A stretch of 64,000 bases of DNA from assembly GCF_000720455.1 (NCBI RefSeq), contig NZ_JOAK01000004.1, forward strand, positions 1 to 64,000, given 5' to 3'. Each line of letters begins with the position of its first letter. Within the stretch, counting starts at the first letter, position 1. Under the pieces are notes generated by a model. That model was not told the origin of the DNA and made no database searches. It saw nothing but the letters and a program-made list of their open reading frames with translations. Shown piece after piece: positions 27,432 to 34,716 of this stretch. The position numbers and the translations under genes are program-made. This DNA comes from Streptomyces virginiae (GTDB lineage: Bacteria; Actinomycetota; Actinomycetes; Streptomycetales; Streptomycetaceae).

Positions 27432-29672
27432 GTGACGGAGTACCCCACCTCCCAGGAGGGCCCGCAGCCCGTCGCCTCCGCCGGAGGTACGGACGAGGCC
27501 GGCCACGGCAAGGCGCCCATCGCCGCCACCGAGGCCGTACGCACGCATGCCGCGGGCGCCGGTACCGGCCCGGCGGCCGAGCCGGGCGCGGCGGCCGCCG
27601 CGGCGGCTTCCGACGTACGGGCCGCGCGCTCGGCCGCGGGCCCGGGATCGGGGCTCCCCCGGCCTCGCGCAGCGGCGTCGGCGGAGGTTCCCGCCGTCGG
27701 CTCCGGCCCGGGCCAGGACCACGACAACGCCCGTCCCCGCGACACCTCGGACGGCGCGGACGCCGTGGACGCCCACGACGCCGCCCGCGGCACCGGGGCC
27801 GGCCAGGCCGCCGCCGGTGCCGGGAGCGGCGCACCGGGCTTCCAGGGGGCCGGCGGGCCCGTGCCGGGCGCGGGCGCCCCGGACGCGACCGCCGCGCGCC
27901 GCGAGGGGGACCGGCTGCGTTTCGTCGGCGCCGCCACCCGGCGGATCGCCCGCGGCATCGACCTCGACGAGATCGTGCTCGGCCTGTGCCGGGCCACCGT
28001 CCCGACCTTCTCCGACGCCATCCTCGTCTACCTGCGCGACCCGCTGCCGGTCGGCGACGAGCGGCCCGTCGGCCCGGTCGTTTTAAGGCTGCGCCGCACC
28101 GACCGGCTCCGGCCGATCGACGACCTGACGGACATCAGCAGCACCATCGGCGCGGGGATGGACCTCGCCGGGGCCGCGGGGGCCACCGGCGAGCTCGACT
28201 TCAGCCAGTTGCCGCTGGTCGGCCCGCAGGGTGACCTGCCCGCGGCCGAGCTGTGCGAGATCCGGCCCGGCGGCGCGCTCGCCGAGGTGCTGCGCGGCGT
28301 ACGGCCCGTCTTCGCGTCCTCCGCCGGCGCCCGGGCGGCCCTGCCCGAGCTGCTCGGGGTGGACCATCCGCTGCCGCGCGGCAACCGGGCGGTCCTGGCG
28401 CCGCTGCGCGGCCGGCGGCGGGTGATCGGCGCCGCGGTGTTCCTGCGCAGCCCGGAGCGTCCCGCCTTCGAGCAGAACGACCTGCTGGTCGCGGCCCAGC
28501 TGGCCACCCACACCGCGCTCGGCATCGACAAGGCGGTCCTCTACGGCCGCGAGGCGTACATCGCCGACGAACTCCAGCGCACCATGCTGCCCGACAGCCT
28601 CCCCCAGCCCACCGGGGTGCGCCTCGCCTCCCGCTACCTGCCCGCGGCCGAGACGGCCCGGGTCGGCGGCGACTGGTACGACGCCATACCGCTGCCGGGC
28701 AGCCGGGTCGCGCTCGTCGTCGGCGACGTGATGGGCCACTCCATGACCTCCGCCGCGATCATGGGGCAGCTGCGCACCACCGCCCAGACCCTGGCGCAGC
28801 TGGACCTGCCGCCCGCCGAGGTGCTGCACCACCTGGACGAGCAGGCGCAGCGGCTGGGCTCGGACCGCATGGCCACGTGCATGTACGCCGTCTACGACCC
28901 CGTCGCGCACCGGATCACCATCGCCAACGCCGGCCACCCGCCGCCGGTGCTGCTGCACCTGGGCGGCCGGGCCGAGGTGCTGCGCGTACCGCCGGGGGCG
29001 CCCATCGGCGTCGGCGGCGTGGACTTCGAGGCCGTGGAGCTGGACGCGCCCGCCGGGGCCACCCTGCTGCTCTACACCGACGGTCTGGTGGAGTCGCGCC
29101 TGCGGGACGTGTGGACCGGTATCGAGCAGCTCCGCGAGCGGCTGGCCACGACCGCGCAGCTGACGGGCCTGGACCATCCGCCGCCGCTGGAGGCTTTGTG
29201 CGACGACGTGCTGGACATGCTGGGACCGGGCGACCGGGACGACGACATCGCGCTGCTCGCGGCCCGGTTCGACGGCATCGCGCCCAGTGACGTCGCGTAC
29301 TGGTTCCTGGACCCGGAGGAGACCGCTCCGGGCCGGGCCCGGCGGTTCGCCCGCCGCGCGCTGACCCGGTGGGGTCTGGAGGACCTGAGCGACTCGCTGG
29401 AGCTGCTGGTCAGCGAGGTGGTCACCAATGCCGTCCGGTACGCGGAGCGGCCCGTGACGCTGCGTCTGCTGCGTACGGACGTACTGCGCTGCGAGGTCGG
29501 GGACGACTCCCCGCAGCTGCCCCGCCAGCGCCGGGCGCGTGACACCGACGAGGGCGGCCGCGGTCTGTTCCTGGTCAACCGGCTGGCCCGCCGCTGGGGT
29601 GCGACCCGGCTCAGCAGCGGAAAGGTCGTCTGGTTCGAACTGCCGCTGCCGGGCGCCGGCGAGCGGCGCTGA
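27432..29672 (+). CDS. SpoIIE family PP2C phosphatase with GAF and HATPase domains
   Basis: About 746 residues. The first about 155 residues are low-complexity Ala/Gly/Pro. A GAF-like sensor region follows (DRLRFVGAATRRIARGIDLDEI to VAAQLATHTALGIDKAVLYG). Next comes a PP2C/SpoIIE domain with metal-binding ARVGGDWYDAIPLPG, VGDVMGHSMTSAAIMG, NAGHPPPVLL, LLLYTDGLVESR and GDRDDDIALLAARFD. A C-terminal anti-sigma-type HATPase ends it (LLVSEVVTNAVRYAERPVTL, DEGGRGLFLVNRLA). Such proteins control partner-switching sigma-factor pathways. The GTG at 27432 is the last start before conserved sequence, but the true start is uncertain. No sigma factor is adjacent. Confidence 0.88.
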   Translation: MTEYPTSQEGPQPVASAGGTDEAGHGKAPIAATEAVRTHAAGAGTGPAAEPGAAAAAAASDVRAARSAAGPGSGLPRPRAAASAEVPAVGSGPGQDHDNARPRDTSDGADAVDAHDAARGTGAGQAAAGAGSGAPGFQGAGGPVPGAGAPDATAARREGDRLRFVGAATRRIARGIDLDEIVLGLCRATVPTFSDAILVYLRDPLPVGDERPVGPVVLRLRRTDRLRPIDDLTDISSTIGAGMDLAGAAGATGELDFSQLPLVGPQGDLPAAELCEIRPGGALAEVLRGVRPVFASSAGARAALPELLGVDHPLPRGNRAVLAPLRGRRRVIGAAVFLRSPERPAFEQNDLLVAAQLATHTALGIDKAVLYGREAYIADELQRTMLPDSLPQPTGVRLASRYLPAAETARVGGDWYDAIPLPGSRVALVVGDVMGHSMTSAAIMGQLRTTAQTLAQLDLPPAEVLHHLDEQAQRLGSDRMATCMYAVYDPVAHRITIANAGHPPPVLLHLGGRAEVLRVPPGAPIGVGGVDFEAVELDAPAGATLLLYTDGLVESRLRDVWTGIEQLRERLATTAQLTGLDHPPPLEALCDDVLDMLGPGDRDDDIALLAARFDGIAPSDVAYWFLDPEETAPGRARRFARRALTRWGLEDLSDSLELLVSEVVTNAVRYAERPVTLRLLRTDVLRCEVGDDSPQLPRQRRARDTDEGGRGLFLVNRLARRWGATRLSSGKVVWFELPLPGAGERR

Positions 29673-29716
29673 CCGCCCCTCCGGCGTCCGGCTTCCGGCT
29701 TCCGTCGGGAACACGA

Positions 29717-29761
29717 AAGAGCGCCGCCCCGCAGCCTTCTCGGCTGCGGGGCGGCGCTCTT
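29717..29761. terminator. Bidirectional terminator hairpin
   Basis: 20-bp perfect stem, AAGAGCGCCGCCCCGCAGCC (29717-29736) with 29742-29761, 5-nt loop, between the convergent phosphatase and PBP genes. Confidence 0.85.
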
Positions 29762-29763
29762 GT

Positions 29764-32037
29764 TCAGTTGCCCGGGTGCTCACCCAGGATCGGCGGGTCC
29801 GGCGGCTTGGGGCCGTTGGTCTTGGTGGCCGTGGCCGTCGGGGACGTCGTCCCGGTGGGCGTCGGGCCCGTCTTGGTCGCGGTGGGCGTCGGCGACGTCG
29901 TCGGGGACTGCGTCGGGCTGTTGGTGGCGGCCGGCGGGCTGGAGGACTGGCTCGGCGTGGTCGTCGGCGAGGCGCTGCGGGACGGCGTCTGCACGGCGCC
30001 CATGTCGGCCTCGGACAGCTGGAACTTGCCGGCGTTGCCGCCCTTGAGGGCGGCGGTGGTGTACGCCTTCCAGATCGTGGCGGGGAAGCTGGAACCGCCC
30101 AGACGGCCGAGGCCGGCGGTGCCGGTCAGGGTGACCTGCTTGGCGGTGCCGGGCTCCTCACCGAAGATCGCGACCACGGTGACCAGCTCGGGGGTGTAAC
30201 CGGCGAACCAGCCGGAGAAGTTGTTCTCGGTGGTACCGGTCTTGCCCGCTGCCTCGTAGGCGCTGCTGCGGACCTTGTTGCCGGACGCGCCTTCGTCGTT
30301 GACGACGCCCGTGAGCACCTTGGTGACGGTGTCGGCGGTACGGCGGCTGATGGCCTGCGTGCCGATCGGCTGGACGGGCTCGACCTCGCGGTCCTTGTGC
30401 TCGGCCTTCTTGATGATGGTCGGCGTGACCTTCTTGCCGTGGTTGTCGAGGGTGGCGTAGACGGCCGCCATCTCCACGGTGTTGGCGCTCATCGTGCCGA
30501 GGGCCATGGCCGGCCTGTCGGCGGGCCAGCCCTCACGGTCCTTCATGCCGATCTGGAGCGCGGTCTTCTTCACGTTGGGCGGCTCGACGTCCACGATCAT
30601 CTGCGCGTAGACGGAGTTCACCGAGGAGTTGGTCGCGTCCTGGACCGTCATCATCGGGTCGCCGAAGTTGCGGTTCTCCTGGTTCTGCGGGGCGAACGGG
30701 ATGTCGCTGCCGACGACCGGGCGCTTGCTGGTGCCGTCGTAGAGCGCGTTCGGGGTGATCGGCTTGCCGTCCTGGGTCTTCGACACGTTCTCCAGGGCGG
30801 AGGCCAGCACGACCGGCTTGAAGGTCGAGCCCGGCTGGTAGTCCTTGCGCAGGGCGTTGCTGGACCAGTGGTCCTTCAGACCGGTGCCGCCGTACATGGC
30901 GACGATGTGCCCGGTCTTGGGGTCCACGGAGGTGGCGCCTGCCTGCACGCTCTGGTCCTGGGGCCGATCCTTGGTGTTCTTGCGGTCGAGCTTGGACTCC
31001 AGCTCCTCCTGGACGGCCGTCTCGAGCGCTTCCTGCTTCTTCGGGTCGATGTTGAGCGTGAACGTCCAGCCGCCGGCGTCGATCAGCTTGCGCTCCACGC
31101 CCTGGGCGTTGAGCTCGGCCTCGGCCGCCTGGACCAGGTAGCCCTTCTGGCCGTCCATGCCCATCGGGGGCTGCGGGGGCATCGGCTCCGCGAACTTCAT
31201 CCCCTGGCGCTTGGTCTCGTCCAGCTTCTTCATGTCGACCATGTTGACGAGCGTCGCGTCGTAGCGGATCTTGATCCGCTTCTTGGTGTCGTCGCTGGCG
31301 GTCGACCAGTCGTACTGGCTGGGCGCCTGCACGAGGGTGGCCAGGTAGGCGCCCTGTTCCAGCGTCAGCTTCTCCGCGTCGACGCCGTAGTACGCCTGGG
31401 CGGCGGCCTGGATGCCGTAGGCGCCGCGGCCGAAGTAGCTCGTGTTGAGGTAGCCCGCGAGGATCTCGGGCTTCTTCATGCTCTGGTCGACCTTGAGGGA
31501 GATCACCAGCTCCTTGAGCTTGCGGGTCGGCGTCTGCTCCTGCGTCAGGTAGTAGTTCTTGACGTACTGCTGGGTGATCGTGGAGCCACCCGCCTTGCCG
31601 CGGCCGGTGGCCGTGTTCCACAGACCACGGGCCAGGCCCTTGAAGTCGACACCGCCGTCGCTGCGGAAGGACTTGTTCTCGATCGCGATGAACGCCTCCT
31701 GGACGTCCATCGGGATCTTGTCGATGGGCAGGATCTCGCGGTTGACCTTGCCCTTGGTGGCCATGATCGTGCCGTCTGCGTACTTGTAGACGTTGCTCTG
31801 CTGGAGCGCCTGCTTGTTGGGGTCCGGCTCGTCCACGTAGAAGTACAGGCCGACCAGCGCGCCCATACCGAGCAGGGCCAGCGCGAAGAACGTGCCCAGG
31901 ATCTTCTTCCAGGTGAAGAAGCGGCGTATGCCGGTGCGCTTGCCGGTACCCCCGCTCCCCTTGGCGCCCTTCGCGCGTCCGCTCGGCGCCCGCCGCGCAC
32001 CGCGCTGCTGCGCCTTACGCACTTCTGCTCGGCCCAT
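29764..32037 (-). CDS. Class A penicillin-binding protein (transglycosylase/transpeptidase)
   Basis: A 757-residue bifunctional PBP. A basic cytoplasmic tail and one membrane anchor (TFFALALLGMGALVGLYFYV) are followed by a GT51 domain (AFIAIENKSFRSDGGVDFKG, GGSTITQQYVKNYYL, LAGYLNTSYFGRGAYG). The transpeptidase domain has the catalytic triad motifs GSTFKP, S-V-N in TNSSVNSVYA, and GKTGTTE. A Thr/Ser/Pro-rich wall-spanning C-terminal tail of about 75 residues ends the protein. It polymerises and cross-links peptidoglycan at the membrane. ATG at 32037. Confidence 0.95.
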   Translation of the reverse strand: MGRAEVRKAQQRGARRAPSGRAKGAKGSGGTGKRTGIRRFFTWKKILGTFFALALLGMGALVGLYFYVDEPDPNKQALQQSNVYKYADGTIMATKGKVNREILPIDKIPMDVQEAFIAIENKSFRSDGGVDFKGLARGLWNTATGRGKAGGSTITQQYVKNYYLTQEQTPTRKLKELVISLKVDQSMKKPEILAGYLNTSYFGRGAYGIQAAAQAYYGVDAEKLTLEQGAYLATLVQAPSQYDWSTASDDTKKRIKIRYDATLVNMVDMKKLDETKRQGMKFAEPMPPQPPMGMDGQKGYLVQAAEAELNAQGVERKLIDAGGWTFTLNIDPKKQEALETAVQEELESKLDRKNTKDRPQDQSVQAGATSVDPKTGHIVAMYGGTGLKDHWSSNALRKDYQPGSTFKPVVLASALENVSKTQDGKPITPNALYDGTSKRPVVGSDIPFAPQNQENRNFGDPMMTVQDATNSSVNSVYAQMIVDVEPPNVKKTALQIGMKDREGWPADRPAMALGTMSANTVEMAAVYATLDNHGKKVTPTIIKKAEHKDREVEPVQPIGTQAISRRTADTVTKVLTGVVNDEGASGNKVRSSAYEAAGKTGTTENNFSGWFAGYTPELVTVVAIFGEEPGTAKQVTLTGTAGLGRLGGSSFPATIWKAYTTAALKGGNAGKFQLSEADMGAVQTPSRSASPTTTPSQSSSPPAATNSPTQSPTTSPTPTATKTGPTPTGTTSPTATATKTNGPKPPDPPILGEHPGN

Positions 32038-32209
32038 CGCTCCCGCTCCGCTCGATTACCCCCCCGACGTCAACTCAGAAAGCTAACACCGCAGGCTGTG
32101 ACAAACTTTGGTCAATTCGGAGGAATTCCGGTCATTTCGGACGTGAGAATCAGCACCCACGTCACAGGAACCGACGCTCAGATAAGCGGATGGGTTGCCA
32201 TTGCGCAAT

Positions 32210-32225
32210 AAAGTGATATCACTTT
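32210..32225. promoter_or_regulatory. 16-bp perfect palindrome upstream of the SPFH gene
   Basis: AAAGTGATATCACTTT, 45 bp before the SPFH start. It is AT-rich in a roughly 70% GC context, so it is almost certainly an operator. The TGATATCA core resembles GntR/YtrA-type and similar sites; no such regulator is encoded next to it, apart from the small ribbon-helix-helix protein downstream. Confidence 0.6.
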
Positions 32226-32269
32226 GCTAGGCGGTCCGACCGGCCGCGCGCAGAGAAACGGGGCGAACC

Positions 32270-33178
32270 ATGACGAATCACATAGCCACTCCAGACGGAG
32301 TACGGGAGTTCACCGCGCGCAGCATGGGCGGCGGGCTGGCGCTGCTGCTCGGCCTGGCCGGCCTGCTCGCGGGCGCGGGGCTGGTCGTGGCCGGCGCGGT
32401 GGCGGCCGCGACCGGGGCCAAGGTGGCACTGATCGCCATCGGCGTGCTCCTCGGCCTCGCCTCCGTGATCGCGATGAGCGGCCTCAACACGGTGGCGCCG
32501 GGCGAGGCCCGCGTCGTCCAGCTCTTCGGCCGCTACCGCGGCACCATCCGCACCGACGGCCTGCGTTGGGTCAACCCGCTGACCTCGCGCGAGAAGATCT
32601 CCACCCGCGTGCGCAACCACGAGACGGCCGTCCTGAAGGTCAACGACGCCTACGGCAACCCGATCGAGCTGGCGGCGGTCGTGGTCTGGCGGGTCGAGGA
32701 CACCGCGCGCGCGGTCTTCGAGGTCGAGGACTTCACCGAGTTCGTCGAGACGCAGACCGAGGCCGCGGTCCGGCACATCGCGATCGAGTACCCCTACGAC
32801 GCGCACGAGGAGGGCGGCCTGTCGCTGCGCGGGAACGCCGAGGAGATCACCGAGAAGCTCGCGGTCGAACTGCACGCACGGGTGGAGGCCGCCGGGGTGC
32901 AGATCATCGAGTCCCGCTTCACGCATCTCGCGTACGCTCCTGAGATCGCCTCCGCGATGCTCCAGCGCCAGCAGGCGGGGGCCGTCGTGGCGGCCCGCAA
33001 GCAGATCGTGGAGGGCGCGGTGGGCATGGTCGAGCTCGCCCTGACCCGTCTGGCGGAGGAGGAGATCGTGGACCTCGACTCGGAGCGCAAGGCGGCCATG
33101 GTCTCGAACCTGATGGTCGTCCTGTGCGGCGACCGCGCCGCCCAGCCGGTGCTCAACACGGGCACCCTCTACCAGTGA
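32270..33178 (+). CDS. SPFH (band 7) domain membrane protein
   Basis: A 302-residue protein. Two closely spaced N-terminal membrane segments ([20 protein letters not shown] and [19 protein letters not shown]) are followed by a band-7 domain ([61 protein letters not shown]) and a C-terminal helical part ([22 protein letters not shown]). SPFH proteins scaffold membrane microdomains. Its GTGA stop/start overlap with the next gene indicates a tightly coupled two-gene operon, with a 16-bp palindrome upstream. Confidence 0.9.
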   Translation: MTNHIATPDGVREFTARSMGGGLALLLGLAGLLAGAGLVVAGAVAAATGAKVALIAIGVLLGLASVIAMSGLNTVAPGEARVVQLFGRYRGTIRTDGLRWVNPLTSREKISTRVRNHETAVLKVNDAYGNPIELAAVVVWRVEDTARAVFEVEDFTEFVETQTEAAVRHIAIEYPYDAHEEGGLSLRGNAEEITEKLAVELHARVEAAGVQIIESRFTHLAYAPEIASAMLQRQQAGAVVAARKQIVEGAVGMVELALTRLAEEEIVDLDSERKAAMVSNLMVVLCGDRAAQPVLNTGTLYQ

Positions 33179-33408
33179 CCCCCTCCGGCGAGGAGAAGCC
33201 GGCGGGCCGGCAGGCGCGCAAGCAGGTGCTCCTGCGACTCGACCCGCAGGTGTACGACGCGCTGGCCCGCTGGGCGGGCGAGGAGCTGCGCAGCGCCAAC
33301 GCGCAGATCGAGTTCCTGCTCCGCCGGGCCCTCGCCGAGGCCGGCCGGCTCCCCTCCGCCCCGGGCCCCATTCCCCGCCGGGGCCGGCCTCCGAAGCCCT
33401 CGGACTGA
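33175..33408 (+). CDS. Small ribbon-helix-helix (Arc-type) protein
   Basis: A 77-residue protein starting with a GTG that overlaps the SPFH stop by 4 nt (GTGA). The strand KQVLLRLDPQVYDALARWA and the helix ELRSANAQIEFLLRRALAEAG fit an Arc/MetJ/CopG-type ribbon-helix-helix, and the tail is basic (RRGRPPKPSD). It is likely a DNA-binding dimer, perhaps acting on the palindrome at 32210-32225; that is an inference from the operon. A toxin-antitoxin role is unlikely because the partner is an SPFH protein. Confidence 0.8.
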   Translation: MTPSGEEKPAGRQARKQVLLRLDPQVYDALARWAGEELRSANAQIEFLLRRALAEAGRLPSAPGPIPRRGRPPKPSD

Positions 33409-33411
33409 CCG

Positions 33412-33442
33412 CCGCCCCCGTGCCGCGCACGGGGGCGGTTTT
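33412..33442 (+). terminator. Intrinsic terminator of the SPFH operon
   Basis: Stem CCGCCCCCGTGC (33412-33423) with GCACGGGGGCGG (33427-33438), 3-nt loop, followed by TTTT. It starts 4 bp past the stop. Confidence 0.85.
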
Positions 33443-33465
33443 CGCGTTTCCGCAGCCCAGCACCT

Positions 33466-33497
33466 CTATACACTCCGCGTATACACACGATGTATAG
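33466..33497. promoter_or_regulatory. PadR operator/promoter with three-part symmetry
   Basis: CTATACA (33466-33472) and TGTATAG (33491-33497) form a perfect inverted repeat centred exactly on a third palindrome GTATAC (33479-33484). A TATAGT hexamer at 33493-33498 ends 7 nt before the PadR ATG, so it can serve as the -10 element of a leaderless transcript. PadR binding here would block that promoter. Confidence 0.65.
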
Positions 33498-33505
33498 TCG
33501 GCGGC

Positions 33506-34030
33506 ATGTCCATCGGTCACACCCTCCTGGGCCTCCTAGAGGCCGGCCCGCGCCACGGCTACGACCTGAAGCGGGCCTTCGACGAGAAGTTCGGCCACGA
33601 CCGCCCCCTCGCCTACGGGCAGGTCTACTCGACCATGTCCCGCCTCCTGAAGAACGGCCTCGTCGAGGTCGAGGGCATAGAGGCGGGCGGCGGTCCCGAC
33701 CGCAAGCGGTACTCCATCACGGACGCCGGGATCACCGACGTCGAGGCCTGGCTCTCCCAGCCCGAGAAGCCGGAGCCGTACCTCCACTCGACCCTCTACA
33801 CGAAGGTCGTCCTCGCGCTGCTCACCGGCCGCCGCGCCGACGAACTGCTGGACACCCAGCGGGCCGAGCACCTGCGCCTCATGCGCATCCTCACCCAGCG
33901 CAAGCGCAAGGGCGACATCGCCGACCAGCTCATCTGCGACCACGCCTTGTTCCACCTCGAAGCGGACCTGCGGTGGCTGGAGCTCACCGCGGCCCGGCTC
34001 GACCAGCTCGCGCGGGAGGTCCGCCGATGA
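33506..34030 (+). CDS. PadR family regulator (long, Vir-type C-terminus)
   Basis: A 174-residue regulator. The winged helix (LLGLLEAGPRHGYDLKRAF, YGQVYSTMSRLLKNGLVEVE, KRYSITDAG) is followed by a C-terminal all-helical Vir-like dimerisation domain (RAEHLRLMRILTQRKRKGDIA and LEADLRWLELTAARLDQL). ATG at 33506 has no ribosome-binding site, and the -10 element directly upstream suggests leaderless translation. It is the first gene of a three-gene operon with overlapping ATGA junctions to the ABC ATPase and permease, so it probably represses the exporter until a drug or peptide binds. Confidence 0.92.
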   Translation: MSIGHTLLGLLEAGPRHGYDLKRAFDEKFGHDRPLAYGQVYSTMSRLLKNGLVEVEGIEAGGGPDRKRYSITDAGITDVEAWLSQPEKPEPYLHSTLYTKVVLALLTGRRADELLDTQRAEHLRLMRILTQRKRKGDIADQLICDHALFHLEADLRWLELTAARLDQLAREVRR

Positions 34031-34716
34031 TGACCCCGGCCGGCTCCCTTCTCGTCGCCACGGACCTGCGCAAGGCGTACGGGACCACCAACGCCCTGGA
34101 CGGCGCCGAGTTCTCCATCCACGCCGGTGAGGTCGTCGCCGTGATGGGCCCCTCCGGCTCCGGCAAGTCCACCCTGCTGCACTGCCTCGCCGGGATCGTC
34201 CCGCCCGACTCCGGCTCCATCAGCTACGCCGGCCGTGAACTCACCGCCCTGAGCGACGCCGAGCGCAGCGCCCTGCGCCGCACCGAGTTCGGCTTCGTCT
34301 TCCAGTTCGGGCAGCTCGTACCGGAGCTGACCTGCGTGGAGAACGTCGCCCTCCCGCTGCGCCTGACCGGCGTCAGGCGCAAGGAGGCCGAACGCACCGC
34401 CCTGCACTGGATGGAGCAGCTCCAGGTGGAGGACCTCGGCGCCAAGCGGCCCGGCGAGATATCCGGCGGCCAGGGGCAGCGCGTGGCCGTCGCCCGCGCC
34501 CTCGTCACCGGCCCGCGGGTGATCTTCGCCGACGAACCCACCGGAGCCCTCGACTCCCTCAACGGCGAACTCGTCATGCAGCTGCTCACGGAGGCCGCCC
34601 GGTCCGCGAACGCCGCCGTCGTCCTCGTCACGCACGAGACGCGCGTGGCCGCCTACTCCGACCGCGAGATCGTCGTACGCGACGGGAAGTCCCGCGACAT
34701 GGAGCGGATCGTATGA
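34027..34716 (+). CDS. ABC transporter ATP-binding protein (MacB/LolD type)
   Basis: A 229-residue ATPase. Walker A is GPSGSGKST, the Q-loop region FVFQFGQLVPELT, the signature SGGQGQRVAVARAL, Walker B VIFADEPTGALDS and the H-loop VTHE. It belongs to the MacB/FtsE-like class that partners with FtsX-type permeases. The start overlaps the PadR stop (ATGA) and its stop overlaps the permease start (ATGA). The signature has Q-G-Q-R in place of the usual Q-Q-Q-R. Confidence 0.94.
   Translation: MMTPAGSLLVATDLRKAYGTTNALDGAEFSIHAGEVVAVMGPSGSGKSTLLHCLAGIVPPDSGSISYAGRELTALSDAERSALRRTEFGFVFQFGQLVPELTCVENVALPLRLTGVRRKEAERTALHWMEQLQVEDLGAKRPGEISGGQGQRVAVARALVTGPRVIFADEPTGALDSLNGELVMQLLTEAARSANAAVVLVTHETRVAAYSDREIVVRDGKSRDMERIV

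Noticed and set aside
29539..32211. Plus-strand 890-codon frame opposite the class A PBP
   Set aside because: No domain logic and Leu/Val/Arg repetitive composition; the minus-strand PBP has all catalytic motifs.
33175..33408. Toxin-antitoxin pair with the SPFH gene
   Set aside because: The ribbon-helix-helix protein resembles an antitoxin, but the partner is a 302-residue band-7 membrane protein, not a toxin fold.
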